Of a stretch of 64,000 nucleotides of DNA, positions 20,435-27,007 are shown in pieces (within the stretch, counting starts at the first letter, position 1; each line of letters starts with the position of its first letter). Source of the stretch: JANXQG01 sp963804375 (GTDB taxonomy: Bacteria; Planctomycetota; Planctomycetia; Pirellulales; Thermoguttaceae); contig CAWDQE010000021.1 of the NCBI GenBank assembly GCA_963804375.1, forward strand, positions 682,001-746,000, read 5' to 3'. Position numbers and translations under genes: made by a program. The notes below the pieces were generated by a model. It saw nothing but the letters and a program-made list of their open reading frames with translations. It searched no databases and was not told where the DNA came from.

Positions 20435-21097
20435 CTACTTTCTGTCCCATCCCCGCCAACGGAATGCCCTGTTCGTTGTCGGCGGGGTTGGCGTGCGAGT
20501 CGGAGCGCAAGGGCGCTGGAACATATCCAATATCTCTTCCAGCGGTTTAATGATGTCGACTTCGATCAACTGAGTAATCTCACCTACGTTGCCTTCGCGC
20601 AATCGGCTGGCAACCTGTTGCGCGTTGTCGCGGACCTGCCCCAGCGCTTCGATAAGGCCAACTGCGGTCCCGTTATCGTGGAGCGCCAGAATCAGTTTGT
20701 CAACCTCAATCACGATGTTGCATTCCTTCTCGCTCAACCGCACAGCAGCGATTTCGAAGTCCCGACCGCGTTGCTTCACCGGCAACCTATCGAGCCGTAA
20801 GGTGCCCTCGTAGACCTTCCGCTGCATTTCCAATGTCCGGCAAAGCGATTCCACCATAACGGCGAATAGTGTTGTGAACTGCGAGGAACGGGAGGACCTC
20901 TCTTCCTTCCCAGCCGCCGCGCACCTGGGGCGACTCGGCAGCGGCGTTGTCGCACGTGCGGAGCAACTGGAGCGGCAGCATTTTCGTCCGAACAGGCCGC
21001 GAGGCGCGTGGATGCGCATGGCGATTACGAGTTCTGACCGGCCCCAAACACAGGACACCAGCGTAACTAAGACGATCGTGCGACGAACATTCCTCAT
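20435..21097 (-). CDS. Planctomycete-type hypothetical protein with helical C-terminal domain (cassette ORF)
   Basis: A 220-residue protein. A short hydrophobic segment (TIVLVTLVSCVWG) at the N-terminus could be a signal anchor. Residues about 80-190 form a helical domain (RLSEKECNIVIEVDKLILAL, then VRDNAQQVASRLREGNVGEITQ and DIIKPLEEILDMF) that I recognise only as a recurrent planctomycete hypothetical family. It may be a coiled-coil sensor-like domain. The C-terminus reads into the degenerate attC-like site. The start is about 40 bp from site 5. The function is unknown. Confidence 0.7.
   Translation of the reverse strand: MRNVRRTIVLVTLVSCVWGRSELVIAMRIHAPRGLFGRKCCRSSCSARATTPLPSRPRCAAAGKEERSSRSSQFTTLFAVMVESLCRTLEMQRKVYEGTLRLDRLPVKQRGRDFEIAAVRLSEKECNIVIEVDKLILALHDNGTAVGLIEALGQVRDNAQQVASRLREGNVGEITQLIEVDIIKPLEEILDMFQRPCAPTRTPTPPTTNRAFRWRGWDRK
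20454..20493 (-). repeat. Degenerate attC-like site 4
   Basis: CGCCAAC (20454-20460) and GTTGGCG (20487-20493) are present, but there is only a 26-nt interior with no clear stem arms. It is probably a truncated site. Its position between two ORFs fits the array. Confidence 0.4.
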
Positions 21098-21137
21098 AAC
21101 GGTCTTGGTTGTTCGGTCAATGTACCTTTTTCTGCTC

Positions 21138-21206
21138 GTCCAACGGGAGGTCTATTTGCCGCCAAAGGCGGTCGCGCAGCGACTCTGCAAATGGGCCGTG
21201 TTGGCA
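21138..21206 (-). repeat. attC-like site 5
   Basis: GTCCAAC (21138-21144; its complement GTTGGAC fits GTTRRRY exactly), 4-nt spacer, GGTCTATTTGC pairing with GCAAATGGGCC through two G.U pairs, 2-nt spacer, GTTGGCA (21200-21206). Inner hairpins are CGCC-aaa-GGCG and GTCGC-gca-GCGAC. Confidence 0.82.
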
Positions 21207-21227
21207 GCTTTCTTGTTATCGAATAGT

Positions 21228-21758
21228 TCACCGAGACCTTTGTGCTTCTTCATTAGCCTCTCGAAAAAACCGCTCGATTCGTTCCTTCGAATCACGGATG
21301 CCGTCAATTCTAACGAAGGGTTCCTGATGTGCGAGCCACAGCACGCCAGGAGGTGTGAAATGTGCGCCGGACATATTGTTCGCAGTGATCTGTTGCCTGA
21401 TACTGTCCGGCGTGCTTCCACTCAGCCGATATTCTACCGTAACGTGCAAATAGAAACCCGGAAAGTGGTACATGCGATTTTCACAACCACGCATGCCTGA
21501 AAGGGTACATTCGTCCCACGGAACGTCTTCCAGGCCCAGTTCTTTGCTAACCTCGTCAAAGGACTTGCCGAGAAGATGCTGAGGGTCCGCCTCGATCATA
21601 CTTTCGATCCGCTTGTAACGAGCCCACGACGCGAATGCAAGCCCGGAATGCCATAGCGCCAGCGCTATCCCAGCCGCGACGACGAGCAAACTGAGAACAG
21701 CAAACTTCCATTTGTGGACTTGAAGCCATCGACGGTCAGTTCTGCTTTCAACAGTCAT
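21228..21758 (-). CDS. Single-pass membrane protein, unknown family (cassette ORF)
   Basis: Start taken at ATG 21758 with AGGA 9 nt upstream and 19 bp from site 6; longer upstream reading would translate the attC site. It encodes 176 residues: a short cytoplasmic N-terminus (ESRTDRRWLQVHKWK), a membrane helix (about residues 18-36) and an extracytoplasmic domain. That domain resembles a small lipoprotein or SmpA-like unit (LLGKSFDEVSKELGLEDVPW). The sequence pattern GKS-x-DEV-x-x-x-LG is common in planctomycete secreted hypotheticals. No catalytic motif is seen. The stop lies 22 bp from site 5. Confidence 0.7.
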   Translation of the reverse strand: MTVESRTDRRWLQVHKWKFAVLSLLVVAAGIALALWHSGLAFASWARYKRIESMIEADPQHLLGKSFDEVSKELGLEDVPWDECTLSGMRGCENRMYHFPGFYLHVTVEYRLSGSTPDSIRQQITANNMSGAHFTPPGVLWLAHQEPFVRIDGIRDSKERIERFFREANEEAQRSR

Positions 21759-21776
21759 CTTATCTATCCTGATGAT

Positions 21777-21849
21777 GCCAACGGCAGGGACAGCGGTCAA
21801 CGAAGTTGATCCGGCGCAGCCGGACCGTGCCGCTCGTCCTTTGCTGGCG
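21777..21849 (-). repeat. attC-like site 6
   Basis: TGCCAAC (21777-21783), 4-nt spacer, GGGACAGCGG pairing with CCGCTCGTCCT (one extrahelical base), 2 nt, then GCTGGCG (21843-21849), in which GTT has become GCT. Inner hairpins are TCAAC-gaa-GTTGA and TCCGGC-gca-GCCGGA. Confidence 0.78.
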
Positions 21850-22270
21850 GAGATTTCAGGGGAAAGAACGGCTCTCTCGGGTCTAATGGGCACAGAGGAG
21901 ACCAACTCGTCAGCCGCCGAGCACCATCGGAGTAGTTGAAATGAAGATCGACAGCCTTGTGGGGGAAGAGTCTACTTGTCACAGTGTAGTTGATACGATG
22001 CAGCGTCCCGTACGGCAGACCGACACCATCAACCTGCAAGACATTGCACACATCGTCGAACGTCATTCCTTGTCGGACAAGATCATCAATGGTGTTTGCG
22101 CGATGATGACCTGTGCCTAAGGGTATCGGAGGCTCTGCGGCGTCTGCGCACGAAGGTGCCGACTTGCAGCAGCGATCACGTCCCCTAGACCAGGCAGCCA
22201 GATCTCCCGCCGACAGTAATACAACGGCCATACCGCATAGGCTGGCAAGTACCGCTCTACTCGGCCACAC
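21797..22270 (-). CDS. Small secreted protein, unknown family (cassette ORF)
   Basis: Start taken at GTG 22270, preceded by GGAAGAA and 20 bp from site 7; upstream codons would only translate the attC site. It encodes 157 residues with an N-terminal hydrophobic signal (AVLASLCGMAVVLLSAGDLAA), then a small domain containing IDDLVRQGMTFDDVCNVLQVDG. This recalls the SmpA/OmlA-like fold of the neighbouring cassette (compare FDEVSKELG). A short beta-rich tail follows. The C-terminus runs into site 6. The function is unknown. Confidence 0.65.
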   Translation of the reverse strand: MWPSRAVLASLCGMAVVLLSAGDLAAWSRGRDRCCKSAPSCADAAEPPIPLGTGHHRANTIDDLVRQGMTFDDVCNVLQVDGVGLPYGTLHRINYTVTSRLFPHKAVDLHFNYSDGARRLTSWSPLCPLDPREPFFPLKSPPAKDERHGPAAPDQLR

Positions 22271-22289
22271 GACTTCTTCCTTTCGTCGC

Positions 22290-22358
22290 CGCCAACGGCA
22301 GGCACACCCGACGCGAAGCGTCCGCCGAAGGCGGCCCAGCGGGTGTGCCGTGTTCGTG
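22290..22358 (-). repeat. attC-like site 7
   Basis: CGCCAAC (22290-22296), 4-nt spacer, GGCACACCCG pairing exactly with CGGGTGTGCC, 2-nt spacer, GTTCGTG (22352-22358). Inner hairpins are GACGC-gaa-GCGTC and CCGCC-gaa-GGCGG. The TAA stop of the next ORF starts 2 bp away. Confidence 0.82.
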
Positions 22359-22359
22359 G

Positions 22360-22584
22360 TTATTGCCACTCCTCGATATCAATGACGTCTTCATGGAGGA
22401 GTATGCCAATAATTGCTATTCCTCGCTTTTTAATCGGCGGCCCACACGCGGGATAATAAGGGACCTTTAGCGCAGTTTTTCCACACGTGATCCAGCCTAG
22501 ACCATCCATATACCCATCGTAGCGACAGTCAAGCAACATCACTCGCTTTCCAACATAGGGAGTCCGGTCATCGGAATCCGTCAA
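22360..22584 (-). CDS. Small protein of unknown function (cassette ORF, second gene)
   Basis: A 74-residue beta-rich soluble protein (GKRVMLLDCRYDGYMDGLGWITCGK) without membrane segments or a known motif. Its ATG lies within the end of the preceding ORF (17-bp overlap), so the two are translationally coupled and form a two-gene cassette. The stop abuts site 7. Confidence 0.65.
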   Translation of the reverse strand: MTDSDDRTPYVGKRVMLLDCRYDGYMDGLGWITCGKTALKVPYYPACGPPIKKRGIAIIGILLHEDVIDIEEWQ

Positions 22585-22768
22585 TCGAGCTTCGATCGCA
22601 CGGCCCGCCGGGGAGCGAGGATACAGCTGGTTCTTTACCGCTCAGCCCCAGCCATCCCACACATGGACCAGCGATTGACACCACCAACAACAGCGTTCGC
22701 AAGCGGTATTGATACCAGCGTAGCCGTGGGGTTCGATCAGCGGCTAATGCAGTTTCAGCGACGTTCAT
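22568..22768 (-). CDS. Small membrane-anchored protein (cassette ORF, first gene)
   Basis: A 66-residue protein. The N-terminus (MNVAETALAADRTPRLRWYQYRLRTLLLV) leads into one membrane helix (about residues 24-42) of the planctomycete LRTLLL type. A short tail (GKEPAVSSLPGG) follows. It may be a truncated relative of the LRR anchors elsewhere in the array. Its ATG is 18 bp from the lone GACGAAC half-site. Confidence 0.6.
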   Translation of the reverse strand: MNVAETALAADRTPRLRWYQYRLRTLLLVVSIAGPCVGWLGLSGKEPAVSSLPGGPCDRSSIDGFR

Positions 22769-22785
22769 GTCTCTCTGCTCGGCAC

Positions 22786-22792
22786 GACGAAC
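22786..22792 (-). repeat. Lone attC/attI-like half-site
   Basis: GACGAAC (complement GTTCGTC) has the right distance to the first cassette ORF, but no partner arm or second core is found to its right. It could be the attI-side junction or a broken site at the array edge. Confidence 0.4.
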
Positions 22793-23279
22793 GGGGTTCT
22801 TAACCGCGCAATGTCCGCCGGGGATGGCCTCGGTGTGGACCCGCTCCCGTGGGTTGCGCGAACCCTTTCACTGCGCCCAATTCTACTACTCGCAGGCAGG
22901 GATTCAAGAGCGATCCGCCCCAGCCAGCCCCGGCTCTACGGGCCTGAGATGGGCAAGGCAGGCCGCATGGGCAGACTCTGGCCCAGGCCAGACGCAGCCC
23001 GAGCGTCGATTGCCGGAAGTTCCTTGGATCCGCGGGACGCTTGGCCGCTTACGCCCCCTTGGGTTTCAGCGCCAGATAGCGGCGGGTAACGTGCTGCTGG
23101 ACGAGTTGGAAGAACTCCGGTGTCTCCACCCGCTCCCGCTGCTCGGGCAGCAGCCAGAGTAGGCGGCTTTCCCATGCCTCCAAACGGGGGTACTTGCAGC
23201 GTGACCCAGCCAGGTTGGGGCTCGCGGACGGTACGTGGTACAATGGGCTTTGGCGAGTTACGGACCTGCAAGTTCCCTG
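22793..23279. other. Spacer; possible minus-strand gene remnant at 23049-23220
   Basis: No complete gene was found. On the minus strand 23220-23049 reads as a coding-like tail (EAWESRLLWLLPEQRERVE, ending YLALKPKGA and a stop) that resembles the C-terminus of a lost gene. I do not recognise the family. Confidence 0.35.
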
Positions 23280-24749
23280 ATGCGAGCACCGATCATGATT
23301 ATGCCGAGTTTTTTTATCCTCGCGATTGTCCTGATGTCCGATGGCGTTCTGGGTAGCCCGGAACTGAAGCAAGGACAGACCACGGGCGAATCCACTTCGG
23401 CCCGGTCCTCGCCGGCAGAAGCCGGACCCTCGCTTCCGTCGCCTCCGCCAACCACTCTGGACTCCGCCCTGCAACAAATTTCGGTGCAGACGCGGGCCCT
23501 GGCGATCTTGGATGCCCGACTCGATAGGCTGATCGCCCCGGACCTGTCATCCTATATCAAGGCTGCGTCTGTCAGACGCGGATTCCCTATCGCGGTCTTG
23601 CCGATCGTCGGCCTGGACGACTATCGCCCCCCGGAAATTCGCCGGGCCATCCAAGGATGGGTCGTTGCCAGACCGGGGTTGGAAGGCATCGTCTTCGTGG
23701 GCAACGTGAAGCTCCCCTCCTTCTTCATGCCCCGCGCCGACACGCCCTCAACCAGGCTCTGGCCGCGCTACTACGAAGACCTCGACATGACTGTCCAGCG
23801 ACGAATCCCGCCAGGCACTGTCCTCAAGGAATGCGGGCCAGCCAATCCCTGGCCATGCGTGGCTGGCATGAGGCAGTTCAAAGTGCCGGAGCACGACTTC
23901 GATGACCTGGCCCAAAGCCCGTCGAAAGGGCCGCGACTCTGGGCGGCTTTCCTGCCGGTCGGCTACCAGGATGACGCGAAGAACAATTACCAGGGTTGGG
24001 CAGATCAGTTGCGGCCGTTCTTCCGGAAAGCCCTTGCCTTCTATGAGGGCGCCTCCTACGGTCGTGGGCTGTACCTGGTGTCCAACAACGTCAGTTGCCT
24101 GGCCAGGAGCAAGCCCGTGTGGGACGCCGTGGGGCCCAAGGAGATCGAGTTCTACGCGATCAACGAGAAAGGCCCCGGCGTTTTCAAGAATAATCCCGCA
24201 GGCTACGTGCGCGTCGATCTGACCAGATATCGCTCTCTGGAGGATTTCCTGATTTACGCGAGCAAGTTGCCCTGGATGGACGAAGGATGGCAATCGGCGG
24301 AGATTTTTCTGGGGCACATGAGGCTGTCGCGGAGGCGGTTTGTCTGGTGGAATGTCCACTCGAACCCTGAGGTCTCCCTCGTTACCAGCAAGCAGGCGCT
24401 GGCCATGACCAACGGCGGCTTGATCGCCCTGCTCAACGGTTGTGCCGTGGGCGGGTTCAGGCAACCGGGGTCGCGGTCCCACGTCGATGTCGCGACCACT
24501 GCCGAGAACAACGTCCTAGTCAGCGTGGTCTACGGCCGCTCGGCCTTCCTGGCAGCCCTCGGCACACCTCACAACCGAGTGGACGACGAGCATGTCACAC
24601 CGCTGTTTGAGCACATGTATTCAGGCGGCTATCTGGGAATGGCCCACCTGCTACGTCTGAAGCAGCAGGACAAGGACTCTCGGGGATCGGGCGCACTGCG
24701 CGGCCGGCAGGAAATGCTGATTGGCGATCCGTTCGTGGACGCCCGTTAA
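23280..24749 (+). CDS. Secreted caspase-fold (peptidase C25-like) hypothetical protein
   Basis: The start is taken at ATG 23280, giving 489 residues with a signal peptide (MPSFFILAIVLMSDGVLG). A proline/serine-rich linker and a helical segment (LDSALQQISVQTRALAILD) follow. The main domain has GIVFVGNVKLPSFF, RYYEDLDM, a His in WWNVHSNPE (about residue 380) and a Cys in ALLNGCAVGGF (about residue 412). The order VGxxxxP...YYxDLD...His...NxCxxG resembles gingipain-type C25 peptidases, where His and Cys form the dyad. This is a fold-level suggestion, not a close match. It ends 4 bp inside the convergent DUF1801 gene. Confidence 0.7.
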   Translation: MRAPIMIMPSFFILAIVLMSDGVLGSPELKQGQTTGESTSARSSPAEAGPSLPSPPPTTLDSALQQISVQTRALAILDARLDRLIAPDLSSYIKAASVRRGFPIAVLPIVGLDDYRPPEIRRAIQGWVVARPGLEGIVFVGNVKLPSFFMPRADTPSTRLWPRYYEDLDMTVQRRIPPGTVLKECGPANPWPCVAGMRQFKVPEHDFDDLAQSPSKGPRLWAAFLPVGYQDDAKNNYQGWADQLRPFFRKALAFYEGASYGRGLYLVSNNVSCLARSKPVWDAVGPKEIEFYAINEKGPGVFKNNPAGYVRVDLTRYRSLEDFLIYASKLPWMDEGWQSAEIFLGHMRLSRRRFVWWNVHSNPEVSLVTSKQALAMTNGGLIALLNGCAVGGFRQPGSRSHVDVATTAENNVLVSVVYGRSAFLAALGTPHNRVDDEHVTPLFEHMYSGGYLGMAHLLRLKQQDKDSRGSGALRGRQEMLIGDPFVDAR

Positions 24750-25168
24750 CGCTTTGAATTCTTCGCTGCCCGTTGAGCGCGTGCTGCTGAGTTGGCCGCC
24801 ACCGCTGCGCGGATGAGCTGCTTGAAGGCGGCCTCGTTGATCTTCTCCCCTTCGCGGAGGTCGATCGCACGCCGCGTGTTCCCTTCCAGGCTGGAATTGA
24901 AGAGCCTCTTCGGGTCCTTGACCGAGGCTCCACGCGCGAAGGTGAGCTTCACGACCTGCTTGTACGATTCCCCCGTGCAGACGATGCCGTCATGGGACCA
25001 GACGGGGGTTCCCCTCCATTTCCACTCCTCCTGGATGTCGGGGTCGGCATCGTGGATGAGTTGACGGACATGAGCGAGGGTCTCTCCTCTCCAATCCCCG
25101 AGCTCTTGAATCCGCTTGGTGATATTCGCTGAAGCGGCCCCGCCGTTCGGGCGACTTGTCGGCTTCAT
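24746..25168 (-). CDS. DUF1801 (YdhG/YjbR-like) domain protein
   Basis: A 140-residue cytoplasmic protein. The DUF1801 core spans residues about 20-115: LAHVRQLIHDADPDIQEEWKW, GTPVWSHDGIVCTGESYKQ, VKLTFARGASV and a final helix. The Ala/Arg/Lys-rich C-terminus (ANSAARAQRAAKNSKR) is typical. No enzymatic function is established for this family. It converges on the upstream gene with a 4-bp overlap. Confidence 0.93.
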   Translation of the reverse strand: MKPTSRPNGGAASANITKRIQELGDWRGETLAHVRQLIHDADPDIQEEWKWRGTPVWSHDGIVCTGESYKQVVKLTFARGASVKDPKRLFNSSLEGNTRRAIDLREGEKINEAAFKQLIRAAVAANSAARAQRAAKNSKR

Positions 25169-25522
25169 GTACTCTCCAATGCTCCGTTTCGCCTACAAAG
25201 GACCGATAGGAAAACTGATAGGAAATTAGATTTCCCACAGAAACCGAGTCTAGACTGGCAGAGAACTGGTAGTCAAGTGGGCGCAGGAGGGGGGAATGGA
25301 CGCAGGAGGCGGGATGCAGGAGGCGGGGCAGGTCCCGCACTTCGCGGCCGAAAGGGCTGTGGGGATGGTGTTGTCGATAATCATCCGCAAGAGCGGGAAT
25401 AGCCCTTCGTTGGCAGGCACCGCCGCTGAGCGTAAAATGTCATCGGTTTTGATCACCGAAGCCGAACGCTGCCCGGTCTTGCCATCAGCGATCAGCAGCG
25501 AGAAACAAGGAAAACCACCATC
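25169..25522. other. Spacer with GCAGGAGGCGGGAT repeats
   Basis: No gene was recognised. At about 25274-25330 the 14-base unit GCAGGAGGCGGGAT (two heptamers) occurs about three times imperfectly. Read on the minus strand it gives a PPASCI-type peptide. The 5' flank of the next gene is otherwise unremarkable. Confidence 0.5.
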
Positions 25523-26890
25523 ATGCGAAAATGGTCCTTCAAGAGGCGAGTAGCGCTGCCCGTGAATACCAGCATCGAACGCAGCCTGCTGGGCATACTA
25601 ACAGTCCTCTGGTTCTCCGCACCCTGCGCTGCCGAGGGAGAATGGACCCGTTTCCGGGGCCCCAACGGCAGTGGCATCAGTGATGCGACTACCATTCCCA
25701 CGCAATGGACCGAAAAGGACTACAACTGGAAAGTCAAGTTGCCCGGCGTCGGCCATTCCTCGCCGGTCGTGTGGGGCCGGCGGATCTTCGTCACCAGCGG
25801 CGATCCTGAATCCGGCAAGCACAGCGTCTGCTGTCTCGATGCGACGGACGGCCATGCCGTCTGGCAACGCGATTATCCCTCGAAAACTGCCGCCCGGCAC
25901 CCCGATAATGCGTATGCCACCGCCACGCCGGCCGTGGACGACGATGGCGTTGTGGTGACGTGGGCGACGCCTGAAGAGGTGACGCTCTTGGCCTTGGATC
26001 ACGCGGGGCATGAGGTGTGGCGCCGCAATCTGGGGCCCTTCGTGGCCTTCTTCGGATGCGGCATTTCGCCCATCCTGCTCGATAACCTCGTGATCCTGAA
26101 TAACGACCAGGAAGACCCCAGCCTGCTTCCCGGCCACAAGCAGAATCCACCCGAGCCGGCCGGCAAGAGTTGCCTGCTCGCGCTGGATCGCAAGACAGGG
26201 CAAACGCGGTGGCAAACCGACCGCCGCACGTCGTTTGCATCCTATTCCACTCCCTGTGTCTACCAGGACGAAGGCCGCCGCCCCATGTTGATCTTCACCG
26301 GTGCGGCCCACGGAATTACGGCGGTCGATCCGAGAAAGGGGAATGTGCTCTGGGAGTTCGGCCAGCCTTTCCTGGATCGAGCCCTTAGTTCGCCGGTTGT
26401 GGCCCACGGACTGGTCATTGCCGGGCATGGAGCAGGGACCCGCGCCTCGCGCTACGTCGCCGTCAGACCCGGTGCGCCTGAGAAAGGAGTGAAGCCCACG
26501 TTGGCCTACGAGGTGAAGAACGCCATTCCCTTGATTCCCACGCCGCTGGTCAAGGACAACCGGCTCTACTTCTGGACCGACGAGGGAGTCGTCTCGTGTC
26601 GGCGGCTGGATACGGGAGACGTGCTATGGGAAGAGCGGGTTGGCGAGTCATACTACGCGTCGCCGGTGTGGGTGAACCACTGCCTTTACGGCGTCGCCAA
26701 GAACGGGCATGTCGTCGTCCTGGCGGCTGCCGACAAGTTCGAGGTTCTCGGCCGCATGTCACTCGGCGAGTTGAGTTATGCTACGCCGGCCGTGGCCGGC
26801 GGGGTTATGTATTTGCGAACCCGGTCCCAGTTGTTTTCGCTCGGCGGTCCCGGCAAGTGGCCGCGAAGGCAATCGCCGGCGAATCAATAA
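25523..26890 (+). CDS. Secreted PQQ-like beta-propeller protein
   Basis: A 455-residue protein. A signal peptide (SLLGILTVLWFSAPCAA) is followed by WTRFRGPNGSGIS, the usual start of planctomycete PQQ-like propellers. Repeated tryptophan-docking blades follow (AVWQRDYP, EVWRRNLGP, TRWQTDRR, VLWEFGQP, VLWEERVG). No quinoprotein active-site residues or haem motifs are visible, so it is more likely a structural or binding BamB-like propeller. The last residues (SPANQ) and the stop are supplied by a repeat also found after the FKBP gene, so the original C-terminus may have been altered by that insertion. Confidence 0.9.
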   Translation: MRKWSFKRRVALPVNTSIERSLLGILTVLWFSAPCAAEGEWTRFRGPNGSGISDATTIPTQWTEKDYNWKVKLPGVGHSSPVVWGRRIFVTSGDPESGKHSVCCLDATDGHAVWQRDYPSKTAARHPDNAYATATPAVDDDGVVVTWATPEEVTLLALDHAGHEVWRRNLGPFVAFFGCGISPILLDNLVILNNDQEDPSLLPGHKQNPPEPAGKSCLLALDRKTGQTRWQTDRRTSFASYSTPCVYQDEGRRPMLIFTGAAHGITAVDPRKGNVLWEFGQPFLDRALSSPVVAHGLVIAGHGAGTRASRYVAVRPGAPEKGVKPTLAYEVKNAIPLIPTPLVKDNRLYFWTDEGVVSCRRLDTGDVLWEERVGESYYASPVWVNHCLYGVAKNGHVVVLAAADKFEVLGRMSLGELSYATPAVAGGVMYLRTRSQLFSLGGPGKWPRRQSPANQ

Positions 26891-26951
26891 TTGTCGCACT
26901 GTCGCCTTTCGCTCCGCGAAAGAACGCGACCTTCGCAGAGCGAAAGGCGAC
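26877..26951. repeat. GAATCAATAA-type repeat plus 14-bp inverted repeat
   Basis: CGGCGAATCAATAATTGTCG (26877-26896) matches 6192-6211 at 19 of 20 positions and supplies the stop codon of the upstream gene. It is followed by GTCGCCTTTCGCTC (26901-26914) and its exact complement (26938-26951). It lies between converging genes, so it may serve as a bidirectional terminator. Confidence 0.75.
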
Positions 26952-27007
26952 AATGGTTTCTGCGCCGATCCTAAAGGATCGCCTTACGACTTGTCAAGCC
27001 TCCAAGC

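Larger units (their letters stand above)
17874..22792 (-). mobile_element. Putative integron gene-cassette array (no integrase in window)
   Basis: Eight short ORFs all lie on the minus strand. They are separated by six well-formed attC-like sites (17874, 19386, 20119, 21138, 21777, 22290), one degenerate site (20454) and a lone half-site (22786). Most ORF starts lie 17-40 bp after one site, and most stops fall against or inside the next, which is the organisation of integron cassettes. Each site has AAC, 4 nt, a 10-11-bp stem arm, two small hairpins (absent only from the 19386 site), the complementary arm, 2 nt, then GTT. The site at 21777 has GCT in place of GTT. Core boxes deviate from the classical RYYYAAC/GTTRRRY at some positions. 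No tyrosine recombinase gene is visible in 64 kb, so it would be a CALIN-type array or part of a larger integron. Confidence 0.78.

Noticed and set aside
17874..22358. Interpreting the inter-ORF palindromes as ordinary REP elements or terminators
   Set aside because: The fixed spacing, AAC/GTT ends, extrahelical bases and consistent relation to ORF starts and stops fit attC better. REP remains the main alternative.
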